The translations under genes were made by a program, and so were the position numbers. The notes beneath the pieces are model-generated. The model was not told the DNA's origin, made no database searches, and saw only the letters and a list, made by a program, of their open reading frames with translations. Of a stretch of 64,000 bases of DNA, positions 19,922 to 28,366 are shown one piece after another. Numbering within the stretch: position 1 is the first letter of the stretch; every line of letters starts with the position of its first letter. Source of the DNA: an uncultured Gammaproteobacteria bacterium (GTDB lineage: Bacteria; Pseudomonadota; Gammaproteobacteria; Steroidobacterales; XN24); the NCBI GenBank assembly GCA_937924335.1, contig CALDWW010000010.1:110715-174714 (forward strand), written 5' to 3'.

Positions 19922-20077
19922 ATCCCGCAGGGAAGTCCTGTGACCCGGTGTCACGACCGCGTAACAGGTCACCACTAGCACCTGCCCGAATCAGTAGCGG
20001 GATGACTTCGATGAACTATCTGCAACGTTTCAGCAAGGCGATCCGGGGATCCGCCGGCGACCCGCCGAACGTCCAGG

Positions 20078-20188
20078 ATGTGCGGCAGGTACGCCAGTGC
20101 GGCTCCCGACGAGTGGCTGGGCAGGATCCACGACATCGCCCGGTCGCTGCCGCCAAGACGCGTGGGTGATCCTGCCGACGGGACCTAG
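20078..20188 (+). pseudogene. Possible N-terminal remnant of a SRAP/YedK (HMCES) gene
   Basis: The frame from ATG 20078 reads MCGRYASAAPDEWLGRIHDI and stops after 36 codons. MCGRYA/MCGRFA is the invariant start of SRAP proteins, in which Cys2 becomes the N-terminal residue that cross-links abasic sites in DNA. Real SRAP proteins are about 190-230 residues with an NVAPTQ motif near 35-45; nothing like it is visible here, and the stop overlaps the end of the convergent TPR gene. Another frame (from ATG 20011, MNYLQRFSKAIRG) is open over the same stretch. It could be a degraded fragment or coincidence. Confidence 0.25.
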
Positions 20189-21966
20189 AGTCTGATCTCA
20201 CCCCCATCGGCCGACACCCGCGAGAGATCCTCCCTGGCCGCTTCAGCTTCGTCCTTCAGACCCAGCGACTCGAATATCTCGACGGCTCGCTCGTACTGGC
20301 CGCGAGCCACCGAGGCGGCGCCGTCACCACGTTCTGATACTTCTGCGAGGCCCCACAGGGCATAGGCGCGACCACGCTGGTTGGTGGCCGACGTGTACCG
20401 CTCCAGCGCTGCGCCGTAAGCCTCGCGGGCCGCGGCGAAGTCCTCTTCTGCCAGATACAGATCTCCACGTCCGCGCATGACATTGGCCTCGCCGAGCGAA
20501 ACGCCCATGTCTTCGTAGAGATTGTAGGCGCGCTCATATGACTGTAGCGCTTCCGCGGACTCGCCTTGCGCACGCCGGACGTGACCAAGGCCGGTCAGCA
20601 CGTTGGCCTCGCCGAGACGATCGAACTCCTGTCTGTAGAGTTGCAGGGCCTGGGAGTAGGCGGCGACAGCTGCATCGAATCTGGCCTGAAGCCGCTCGAC
20701 TTCGCCGATGCTGCGCAGGACGTGGGCCTGCCCGGCTCGCTGGCCGAGATCCCGGTAAAGGCCAAGGGATCGTTTGTAGCTCTGCATGGCCTGCGGAAAA
20801 TCGTGCAGATTGAGGTCGATGTCACCCAGCCCTCGCAACACCGCCGCCTCACCCAATCGGTCTCCCACCCTGCGAAAACGCTCCAGAGCCGCAGCATAGG
20901 CGATCTGTGCCGCCTCTGGCCGGCTGGCAAGGCGTTCGAGCTCGGCCAGCCCGCTCAGCGCATTGGCCTGCTGATGCACGAGCCCCATCGAAGCAAACGC
21001 ATCACCCGCGTGCCGGAAAGCCTCGCGGGCGGGGTCGTAACGCCCCTGCACGGTCTCCAGCGAAGCGACGCTCAGCAACACCTCCGCCTCGATCCTCTTA
21101 TCGCTACCCTCGCGTGCCAGCGCGAGCGCCTGCTCAAACGCATCCCGGGCGGCCGCGTTGTCGCCGATCTGCGCCTCCAGGTCGCCCTGACCCTTGAGCG
21201 CCCTTGCAACCCCCTGCCTGGATTCTGCCGTTTCGTAGTAGGCGCGAGCGTCACCGAACAGGGCCCGGGCGTCGGGCTCGCTGCCAGTCAGTCTCGCGAT
21301 CTCCGCCAGTCCGAGCAGACAATCCGCCTCTCCGGCAGGGTCACCGAGCGCCTGGTAACGGCGACGAGCCTCACCATAGACACGCGCCGCTTCGTCGTAT
21401 CGCCCAGTAATCCTCGCCATATCCGCGACCGCGCGCACAGCCGCCACCGAATCCTGCTGGAGTCCGGCCGCATCCAGCGTCTGAGCCGCCTTGATGTAGA
21501 GTTGGCCGGCACGCTTATAACGGCCCATGGCCCGCTGCGTATCCGCCAGATCGACGAACGACCTTGCCGTCGCCGCGGCGTCGCTCTCGATCACGTACAG
21601 GGAGCGTGCACTTTCGAACTCGCTCTGTGCCCGTTCCAGGTCACCGCCGCGCAACGCGATGCGGCCGATACCGCTGCGGGCACGGGCCTCGCCTGTCTTG
21701 TTACCGACCGAGATATAGAGATCCCGCGCCCGGCCGAGCGCTTCGAGAGCCTGAGAATATTCGCCGGCATCCGATAGCGTGCCTGCCCGCTCGAGTTCAC
21801 GGTCCGCCTCCAGGTTGGGGATGTCCACAGCGGTGACGCAAGCCGGCAGCCATGGGAGCAGTGGGCAGGCAGTCCGACCCGCGAACAAACTGACGACGAT
21901 CGCCGCCAGTACTACTGCGACGACTGCGACGACTGCGATGATCCATCTGTTGCTGGCAGTACTCAT
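20185..21966 (-). CDS. Membrane-anchored TPR-repeat protein
   Basis: A 593-residue protein with one N-terminal membrane helix (about 8-29, WIIAVVAVVAVVLAAIVVSL) and then, from about residue 52 to 585, roughly thirteen 40-residue tetratricopeptide repeats of the pattern A...Y..A...Y...GD..GEA..L.GLAEI. Each repeat pairs a two-helix unit with a Gly-Asp turn and is closest to the Tpr_12/LGN type. The repeats should form one extended superhelix in the periplasm that binds a partner protein. No enzymatic domain is present. It is convergent with the secreted esterase region and divergent from the mipA-like gene. Confidence 0.85.
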   Translation of the reverse strand: MSTASNRWIIAVVAVVAVVLAAIVVSLFAGRTACPLLPWLPACVTAVDIPNLEADRELERAGTLSDAGEYSQALEALGRARDLYISVGNKTGEARARSGIGRIALRGGDLERAQSEFESARSLYVIESDAAATARSFVDLADTQRAMGRYKRAGQLYIKAAQTLDAAGLQQDSVAAVRAVADMARITGRYDEAARVYGEARRRYQALGDPAGEADCLLGLAEIARLTGSEPDARALFGDARAYYETAESRQGVARALKGQGDLEAQIGDNAAARDAFEQALALAREGSDKRIEAEVLLSVASLETVQGRYDPAREAFRHAGDAFASMGLVHQQANALSGLAELERLASRPEAAQIAYAAALERFRRVGDRLGEAAVLRGLGDIDLNLHDFPQAMQSYKRSLGLYRDLGQRAGQAHVLRSIGEVERLQARFDAAVAAYSQALQLYRQEFDRLGEANVLTGLGHVRRAQGESAEALQSYERAYNLYEDMGVSLGEANVMRGRGDLYLAEEDFAAAREAYGAALERYTSATNQRGRAYALWGLAEVSERGDGAASVARGQYERAVEIFESLGLKDEAEAAREDLSRVSADGGEIRL

Positions 21967-22242
21967 GTGTCCGTTCTTGTTGTGCTGATACTCTGACCCT
22001 CATACAGCGAATTCGTGCCCGTCAAATGTAGTCCGGCCCGGGGTTAAACCCATACACAATCCGGTCCCGGCTCGAATCGGCGACCTGCGGATGGCCGAGC
22101 GGCCTTGGATGCTTGCCTGGCTGCACCGGCCCGGACTTTAGCGGCGCGGTTGGGCCATGGCGGGAAATGCTAAGCCTCGCGGCCGAAACGGGCTACAATT
22201 CGGGTCTGAATTCTTAGTTTTCGCTCACCAAAGGAGCTTGCG

Positions 22243-23034
22243 ATGAGAAGTTATCTCACCAGCGCCATGATTGCGCTGGCTTTGACGTTTACCGCACCGA
22301 TAGTCTCGGCCGACGACGAATTCTCGGTGCCATCAGCTGGCAAGCGGCCGCTCACGCTAGGTGCCGGCGCCATCTACCGGGACAAAGTCTATCGAGGGTA
22401 CGACGACGACGAAAAGATCAGCCCCTTCCCCCTCGTCCTGTTTGAGGGCGAAAGGTTCTTTGTGCGCGGCAGTAACCTTGGATGGAAATTCGTCAATACG
22501 AATCCCTGGGAAGTCGCTATTAAAGGAGAATTCTGGGGCGACGGCTATGACTCGGACGATGCCAATATCCTGGAAGGCATGGATGACCGGGATCCGTCAT
22601 TCGCCCTCGGCGGGCACGTGACCTGGCAGCCACAGAAGTTCGGAATCACAGTCGACGCCGCCACTGATGTGTCCAGCGCCAGCGATGGCACCCAGGTCAA
22701 GGGTACGGCCTTCTACGGCAACCGGGTTGGAAACTGGTTCTATCGCGGCTCGGCCGGCCTCGTCTGGAACAACGAGGACTATATCGACTACTACTTCGGT
22801 GTGGAAAACGACGAGGTGGATCTGACGCTGGGCCGCACCGCCTACGAGGGTGATGACGAGACCTGGGTGCGCGCCGGGCTCTTCCTCGGTTATCAGCGTC
22901 CGGGGTCGAAATGGATGTTCATCGGCGGTGGCCGCTATGACTTTATGGGCGACGAAGTCGATGACAGCCCGATCACCAGCGACGACCGGATGTTTACCGG
23001 ATTTCTCGGCTTCGGTTACAGCTTCGGCAAGTAA
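22243..23034 (+). CDS. MipA/OmpV family outer-membrane protein
   Basis: The 263-residue product has a signal peptide (1-23, ending VSADDE), followed by alternating beta strands and the C-terminal GFLGFGYSFGK with a near-terminal aromatic, as in outer-membrane barrels. The start LTLGAGAIYRDKVYRGYDDD and the segment PFPLVLFEGERFFVRGSNLG are characteristic of MipA/OmpV. MipA is known in E. coli as a scaffold for murein synthase MltA-PBP1B, and OmpV homologues act as porins. AGGAG sits upstream of the ATG, and a clear hairpin follows the gene, so it is probably a single-gene unit. Confidence 0.87.
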   Translation: MRSYLTSAMIALALTFTAPIVSADDEFSVPSAGKRPLTLGAGAIYRDKVYRGYDDDEKISPFPLVLFEGERFFVRGSNLGWKFVNTNPWEVAIKGEFWGDGYDSDDANILEGMDDRDPSFALGGHVTWQPQKFGITVDAATDVSSASDGTQVKGTAFYGNRVGNWFYRGSAGLVWNNEDYIDYYFGVENDEVDLTLGRTAYEGDDETWVRAGLFLGYQRPGSKWMFIGGGRYDFMGDEVDDSPITSDDRMFTGFLGFGYSFGK

Positions 23035-23061
23035 GCCGCAGCATCGTTGCACTTGATGTCA

Positions 23062-23088
23062 GGGGCCGCCGCGGGGCGGCCCCGTTTC
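23062..23088 (+). terminator. Rho-independent terminator after the MipA-like gene
   Basis: A 9-bp GC-only stem (23062-23070 with 23075-23083) and a 4-base loop are followed by GTTTC. It lies 28 bp after the stop codon. The T tract is short, so termination may be partial, but stem strength is high. Confidence 0.7.
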
Positions 23089-23124
23089 ATTCCAGGATTG
23101 CGATACACCGTGGCGAAACCGCAC

Positions 23125-23865
23125 TCATACATCGCCGGCGGCTCTCAAGGCTGCCCCGATGATGCCGGCGTCGTTACGCAGAGACGCTGGCACCACCGGC
23201 GTGCGGATGTCGATATGCGGCAGGAAATGATCGTGCCGTTTACTCACGCCGCCGCCGATCACGAACAGATCCGGCCAGAAGAGGTCCTCCATGGTGCGCA
23301 GATACTCCTCTACCCGAGCCGCCCACTTCGGCCAGTCCAGCTCTGCGTCCTTGCGGACGCGATCTGACGCGCGGCGCTCGGCGGCCTTGCCGCGGATCTC
23401 CAGATGACCAAACTCGGTATTCGGTAACAGGCGGCCATCGAGGAAAATGGCACTGCCGATGCCGGTCCCCAGGGTCAGGACGATGACGACCCCGCGCGTG
23501 TTCCTGGCCGCTCCGTAACGCACCTCTGCGATGCCCGCGGCATCGGCATCGTTGATCAGATGCAGGTCACGGCCGCTGATACTCGAGAGCATCTCGTCGG
23601 CTCGACAATCGATCCAGGCTTCGTCCACGTTGGCCGCCGTGTGAGTCACGCCGTCCTTGACGACGGCGGGGAACGTGCAGCCGGCTGGCCCATCCCAGCC
23701 GAAGTGGTCTAGCAACTCTCGCACGACGGCGCCCACGGCCCGGGGAGTGGACGGCACCGGCGTCGGTATGCGGTGCCGTTCGGCGGCCAGCCGACCTTCG
23801 TCCAGGTCCACTGGCGCGCCCTTGATGCCCGACCCACCGATGTCGATCCCGAATGCGCTGGCCAT
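23125..23865 (-). CDS. ppgK: Polyphosphate glucokinase (ROK family)
   Basis: PpgK phosphorylates glucose with polyphosphate (often also ATP). The 246-residue protein starts [20 protein letters not shown], the phosphate-binding site that is almost invariant in PpgK. It continues with [20 protein letters not shown] and [15 protein letters not shown], where the EFGH residues contact glucose and the neighbouring basic loop polyphosphate. Length fits the polyphosphate type rather than bacterial ATP-glucokinase (about 320). It lies 38 bp downstream of the UvrD-like helicase gene on the same strand and may be read from that promoter, which would place it under LexA control too; that is inference. 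Confidence 0.93.
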   Translation of the reverse strand: MASAFGIDIGGSGIKGAPVDLDEGRLAAERHRIPTPVPSTPRAVGAVVRELLDHFGWDGPAGCTFPAVVKDGVTHTAANVDEAWIDCRADEMLSSISGRDLHLINDADAAGIAEVRYGAARNTRGVVIVLTLGTGIGSAIFLDGRLLPNTEFGHLEIRGKAAERRASDRVRKDAELDWPKWAARVEEYLRTMEDLFWPDLFVIGGGVSKRHDHFLPHIDIRTPVVPASLRNDAGIIGAALRAAGDV

Positions 23866-23903
23866 CTCAGCAACGATCCGTCGGCCGAATGAGGAATCTC
23901 ACG

Positions 23904-25988
23904 CTACCACATCTCGCGCAGCCGGGCGCCCACGTCGATTTTGTTGGCTGGCGGCCTGCCGGCCTTGGCGGCACCGCCGGATTCGCCGCCATGGAACACT
24001 TTCTCGAGTCGACTCATCACGACCTCGGTGAGGAACCGGCTGCGGGCTCCGTAGACGTGCCGGTCTCCGTGTCGGCGCTGCTGCGGTACGTAGTAGCGCA
24101 ACGGCGCGATGAGATGAAGATCGTCGCGGGCCCGGGTCATGGCTACATATAGCAGGCGTCTCTCCTCCTCGATCAGATCTTCCCGACCGGTGGCGAACTC
24201 CGAGGGAAAGTTTCCGTCCGCGACATTGAGGATGTAGACGGAGTCCCACTCCTGGCCCTTGGCGGAATGGATTGTGGAAAGTATGAGGAAATCCTCATCC
24301 AGCAGGGGCGTGCCGGCGAGATCGCCGGTCGCCTGGGGCGGGTCCAGGCTCAACTCCGTGAGGAAGCGCTCACGCGACGGATAACTCGAAGCGATCTGCT
24401 CGAGGGCGTCCAGATCCCCCTCGCGCACCTGCCAGTCGTCGAACTTTCTCTCCAGCAGTGGTTGGTACCAGCGGCGGACCTCGGCCACCTCCGGACACCA
24501 GTCGCCAACCCCAGGCCCCAGGCCCGCGAGCAACGCCGCCAGCGCAGGCCACTCGGCCCGGGCCGCCGGCGGCGGTCGATACTCGCGCAAGCTCGAGAAT
24601 CGATATTCGGCCATTGTCAGATGCTCGAAACAGCGCTGCGCGGCAACCGGGCCGGCGCCAGGCAGCAGTTGCGTCACCCGGTAGGCAGCGATCTGATCCC
24701 GGGGGTTCTCCGCCCAGCGCAGAATCGCGAGCAGGTCTTTAACGTGGGCGGCCTCGAGGAATTTGAGGCCACCGTACTTGACGTAAGGGATGTTCCTCCG
24801 CGTCAGGTCGATCTCCAGCCTGTCGCTGTGATGAGAATTGCGGAACAGGACAGCCTGGTCCATCAGGCGCTGACCCGCTTCTCGCGCCGCCAGCACGCCA
24901 TCGATGACATAGTCTGACTGCGACTCGTCGTCCTCTACCGTGACATAGCGCGGCATCTGGTCCGAGACACGATCAGAGACCAGTCGCTTTCGATACTGGC
25001 GCCGCCCCCCTGCGATGATCTCGTTGGCCGCGTCCAGAACTGGCTGGATCGACCGGTAGTTGTGATCAAGCGTAACGGTCCGCGCGCGCGGGCTGAATCG
25101 GTCAGGGAATCCCAGGATGTTGCCGACTTCCGCCGCCCGGAAAGAATAGATCGACTGGGCGTCATCACCCACCACGGTCACGCCCGAGCCATCCGGCTTC
25201 ATTCCGGCAAGGATCTCAGCCTGGAGAATATTCGTGTCCTGATATTCGTCCACAAGGACGTGGTCGAATCGTCCGGCGACTGATGCCGCCAGATCCGGAT
25301 CAGAGATCAGATGGCACCAGTAGAGCAACAGGTCATCGTAATCCAGCACCGCGCTCTGCTGCTTGGCTTCCACGTAACCGCGGAACAGGCTGCGCAGCTC
25401 ATCGTGCCAATCCAGGCACCATGGCCAGGCCAGCTCCAGCCCGGCCTGCAAATCCAGGCGGGCGTTAACACAGCGCGAGTAGATCGCGAGACAGGTGTCT
25501 TTCCTGGGAAATCGCCGGGCTTTTCCGGACAGACCCAATCGGTGCCGGACGACGTCCATGAGATCGGCCGCGTCACCCCGATCCAGGACCGAGAAAGCCG
25601 GATCCAGGCCCAGGTTGGCAGCATACTGGCGCAACAGACGATTGCTGATGGCATGAAAAGTGCCAGACCAGGGAAGTCGGATATCGGCCCGCTTACCGGT
25701 CTTTTCCGCCATCGAACCGGTGACGATGCGTCGCGCCCGCCGGGTCATCTCAAGCGCCGCACGGCGCGTGAAGGTCAGCAGCAGGATGCGGTCCGGGCTC
25801 ACCCCCTCGAGCACCAGGTGGGCGACCCGGTGGGCAAGCGTCATGGTCTTGCCAGTGCCGGCGCCCGCGATCACCAGTAACGGGTCGGCGACGAACCCCT
25901 GCGGCGTCCGGCGACCGTGAGTCGCCGCGTCGCGTTGAGCGGGATTCAGACGTTCGAGATAAGCTGGAACGGCCGCCGGATCGGACAT
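23904..25988 (-). CDS. UvrD/PcrA-type DNA helicase (superfamily 1), LexA-controlled
   Basis: A 694-residue 3'-5' helicase with all SF1A motifs: Q-motif LNPAQRDAA (about 14-22), Walker A VIAGAGTGKTMTLAHR (motif I), TFTRRAALEM (Ia), Walker B VLVDEYQDTN (II), VVGDDAQSIYSFRAA (III), LDHNYRS (IV), STIHSAKGQEWDSVY (V) and LLYVAMTRARDDL (VI). It is similar in layout to UvrD but shorter and more divergent, of the kind annotated simply as ATP-dependent helicase. A near-perfect LexA box lies 20 bp upstream of the ATG, so it should be induced by DNA damage. Confidence 0.93.
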   Translation of the reverse strand: MSDPAAVPAYLERLNPAQRDAATHGRRTPQGFVADPLLVIAGAGTGKTMTLAHRVAHLVLEGVSPDRILLLTFTRRAALEMTRRARRIVTGSMAEKTGKRADIRLPWSGTFHAISNRLLRQYAANLGLDPAFSVLDRGDAADLMDVVRHRLGLSGKARRFPRKDTCLAIYSRCVNARLDLQAGLELAWPWCLDWHDELRSLFRGYVEAKQQSAVLDYDDLLLYWCHLISDPDLAASVAGRFDHVLVDEYQDTNILQAEILAGMKPDGSGVTVVGDDAQSIYSFRAAEVGNILGFPDRFSPRARTVTLDHNYRSIQPVLDAANEIIAGGRRQYRKRLVSDRVSDQMPRYVTVEDDESQSDYVIDGVLAAREAGQRLMDQAVLFRNSHHSDRLEIDLTRRNIPYVKYGGLKFLEAAHVKDLLAILRWAENPRDQIAAYRVTQLLPGAGPVAAQRCFEHLTMAEYRFSSLREYRPPPAARAEWPALAALLAGLGPGVGDWCPEVAEVRRWYQPLLERKFDDWQVREGDLDALEQIASSYPSRERFLTELSLDPPQATGDLAGTPLLDEDFLILSTIHSAKGQEWDSVYILNVADGNFPSEFATGREDLIEEERRLLYVAMTRARDDLHLIAPLRYYVPQQRRHGDRHVYGARSRFLTEVVMSRLEKVFHGGESGGAAKAGRPPANKIDVGARLREMW

Positions 25989-26008
25989 GCGGCCGACTAT
26001 ATCACTAC

Positions 26009-26024
26009 CTGTATAAATTTACAG
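26009..26024 (-). promoter_or_regulatory. LexA (SOS) box for the helicase gene
   Basis: CTGTATAAATTTACAG is a full CTGT-N8-ACAG operator with an AT-only centre, matching the gammaproteobacterial LexA consensus (TACTGTATATATATACAGTA) at every core position and extended by TA on its 3' side. It ends 20 bp before the helicase start codon, the usual place for repression. Confidence 0.82.
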
Positions 26025-26085
26025 TAGTTAGTGTAACCTCATGTTTAGAAACGATTTATTGACCGGATCAGGAATGACGGCGATC

Positions 26086-26880
26086 TCAGCCTTCGTTGCG
26101 GTACTCCGGCAGACTCACCGCGCCCGCCACATTCCGGTGCCGGATACCGCCACTCGTATCGTTCTCCACCACGAAACTCCCGCCCACGTCGCGAACGTCG
26201 ATGCCGCCGGACGAATCATTGCCGATCAGCACATCGCCACGGATGTTCCGCAGTCGGATCTCGCCCGACGTGTCGTTCGCAATCGTGACCGAGGCGGCGT
26301 CCTCGATCATGATCTCGCCGGAGCTGTCCACCTGGATCGTGACCGACCCGACGCGCTCCAACTGGATATCACCCGAGCTGTCCTGCGGAATCAGGATGTC
26401 CCCGGGAACATCGACCACCTCGATCATGCCGGAGCTATCCGTGATCTCTGCGGACGCGAGCCGGCTGATGCGCAGATCACCACTGCTGTCATGCACGATC
26501 ACGGCCATGCCGGTCGGCAAATCGATCTCCATGTCCATGACGGCAAACTGGTCCTCCCACTCGGAGTCGTCGTCACCCGAGATGTCCGGCATCTCCGCGA
26601 ATATCTGAACCCGATCGTCCGAGCGACGCATCGTGATGTCCATTACCTCGAGCATGCCTTCCTTCGACACGCACCCCTCGCCCTCTGCCCGGATGGTGTC
26701 CGCCCCCTCGACGCCGGAGACACTCAGGTCCCCGGCCAGGACGAAGATCTCTACGGACACGACGCCTTCACCGGAAAGCTCGGCGGATCGGTCGGCCTTG
26801 AACTTACAGCGGGCGGCAGATGCAGGCGCCGTCAGGAAGCCGAGAATCAGGCAGGTCGTTACAACGATAGTCGTGCGCAT
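26086..26880 (-). CDS. Secreted DUF4097 beta-helix protein
   Basis: Started at ATG 26878-26880 (AGGGATC upstream), the product is 264 residues with a signal peptide (1-22, LGFLTAPASAA). The rest is a run of about 19-residue repeats built on DSSG/DTSG turns: HDSSGDLRISRL, TDSSGMIEVVDV, QDSSGDIQLERV, VDSSGEIMIEDA and NDTSGEIRLRNI. That is the DUF4097/DUF2807 'putative adhesin' pattern, predicted to fold as a right-handed beta-helix. No catalytic site is known for this family. A paralogue lies at 38078-39016. Confidence 0.82.
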   Translation of the reverse strand: MRTTIVVTTCLILGFLTAPASAARCKFKADRSAELSGEGVVSVEIFVLAGDLSVSGVEGADTIRAEGEGCVSKEGMLEVMDITMRRSDDRVQIFAEMPDISGDDDSEWEDQFAVMDMEIDLPTGMAVIVHDSSGDLRISRLASAEITDSSGMIEVVDVPGDILIPQDSSGDIQLERVGSVTIQVDSSGEIMIEDAASVTIANDTSGEIRLRNIRGDVLIGNDSSGGIDVRDVGGSFVVENDTSGGIRHRNVAGAVSLPEYRNEG

Positions 26881-26968
26881 GGTGATCCCTTCATGTTCCG
26901 TCATCGGCCTCACGGCCGTTACTCGATGATGCTTAGACGCCCGGCGACCCGTCGGGGTTTGAATCATC

Positions 26969-28261
26969 TTACTGTGGCCTGAATACCCGAGCGCGACTCA
27001 AACCCAATTCGCTGCGCAGATGCTGGCCAAGCGCGCGGCGCAGGCTGAGACTTGTGTCCGGCTCCTGGCCTTCCGAGAGCTTCACAATCTGCCTGTAGAA
27101 CCACGCAACCTCACCCTGGACGTTGAAGAACTTGATCAGATAGACGGGACTCGTGGGGCCCAGTAGCCGGCCAGGCCCAAGATGCAGCTGTTTCTCCCAG
27201 GAGTCAGCCGACTGGACCGACCCTTCGGCCAGCCCTTCGGGCAACTCGGGCGTCACGCACAGCGGTCGACCCAGGCCGATCACATCGGCTTCCCCGGATG
27301 AGACGGCCTCCTCCATGGCAATGCGCGTCCTGAAACCGCCGGTCACCATCAGGGGCACCTTCGCAGAAGCCTGGATTGCGCCGGCGTACTCGAGAAAATA
27401 GGCCTCCCGCCGCCGGGTACTCTCTCTCTGCGGCTCGGCAAAGGTATCGTCCTGGCCCTGGTGATCCAGCAGACGGGGTTGCTCATAGGTCCCACCGGAA
27501 ATCTCCAGCAGATCGATACCCGCCTCACCGAGCCAGCCGGCGACCTGGACGCACTCCTCGAGGGTGAAGCCACCTTTCTGAAAGTCCGCCGAGTTCAGCT
27601 TGACCGCAACCGGGAAGTCGGAACCGACCCGGCCACGCACTGCCTTCACGGCCTCGAGCAGGAACCGGGCCCTGTTGTCCAGCGCGCCACCCCATTCGTC
27701 GGTTCGCCTGTTGGTGACCGGTGACAGGAACTGGCTGATCAGATACCCGTGCGCGCCATGTACCTGGACGCCGGTAAAACCGGTGTCCCGCGCCACCTCC
27801 GCCACGCGGGCGTAACGCTGAATGGCGTCCTCGATGTCTTCCGGGGTCATGGCCCGGGGGCGCGCGAACATGCCGGCCAGCTTCAGCTGGACGTCGGACG
27901 GCGACATCGGCTGCCGGGTGGAGGTCCGGGTCGCCTGGCGACCGGGATGGCTGATCTGCATCCACAGGTGATTGCCCGCCTCGGTGCCCGCCCGCGCCCA
28001 CTCGCGCAGTTGTTCATGCCCGCCATTCCCGTCGATGACCACGTTGCCGGGCCTCTCCAGGTAGCGGCGATCGACCATCACGTTACCGGTGATCAGCAGG
28101 CCTGCGCCCCCTCTGGACCAGCGCCGGTAGAGCGTGGCGTGCCTGTCCGTGGCCCTGTCCTCGGCGTCCGCCAGCCCCTCCGTCATGGCCGCCTTGGCGA
28201 TCCGGTTCGGCAGCACGGCTCCGCATGCGAGCTGCAAGGTGGTTGCCAGTATGTTCGTCAT
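26969..28261 (-). CDS. NADH:flavin oxidoreductase (old yellow enzyme family)
   Basis: The product from ATG 28259-28261 (GGAGGGG upstream) is 430 residues; the frame is open far upstream but as an antisense artefact of the divergent gene. It is an FMN-binding TIM barrel with ITGNVMVDRRYLERPGNVV, QISHPGRQ, GVQVHGAHGYLISQFLSP (FMN and substrate contacts), SDFPVAVKLNSADF and GLGRPL. Family members reduce activated alkenes. There is no C-terminal Fe-S/FAD extension like that of 2,4-dienoyl-CoA reductase. It is divergent from the DUF819 transporter gene across 105 bp. Confidence 0.92.
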   Translation of the reverse strand: MTNILATTLQLACGAVLPNRIAKAAMTEGLADAEDRATDRHATLYRRWSRGGAGLLITGNVMVDRRYLERPGNVVIDGNGGHEQLREWARAGTEAGNHLWMQISHPGRQATRTSTRQPMSPSDVQLKLAGMFARPRAMTPEDIEDAIQRYARVAEVARDTGFTGVQVHGAHGYLISQFLSPVTNRRTDEWGGALDNRARFLLEAVKAVRGRVGSDFPVAVKLNSADFQKGGFTLEECVQVAGWLGEAGIDLLEISGGTYEQPRLLDHQGQDDTFAEPQRESTRRREAYFLEYAGAIQASAKVPLMVTGGFRTRIAMEEAVSSGEADVIGLGRPLCVTPELPEGLAEGSVQSADSWEKQLHLGPGRLLGPTSPVYLIKFFNVQGEVAWFYRQIVKLSEGQEPDTSLSLRRALGQHLRSELGLSRARVFRPQ

Positions 28262-28366
28262 GTCCCCCTCCGTCGGGGAGTGATCATAGGACAGCGAGGC
28301 GCATCTCGCGAGGACATGGCCAGACGGAAGTACAATCGCGGCAGTCAACCGACGCTGGGAGCGACG

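Noticed and set aside
22080..22126. tRNA-like stretch (GCGGATGGCCGAGCGG)
   Set aside because: It recalls the 5' arm of a Ser/Leu tRNA, but no acceptor, anticodon or T-arm pairing can be completed downstream.
26041..26982. 313-codon plus-strand frame across the DUF4097 gene
   Set aside because: It is an in-phase mirror of the repeat protein on the minus strand and runs over the DUF4097 promoter.
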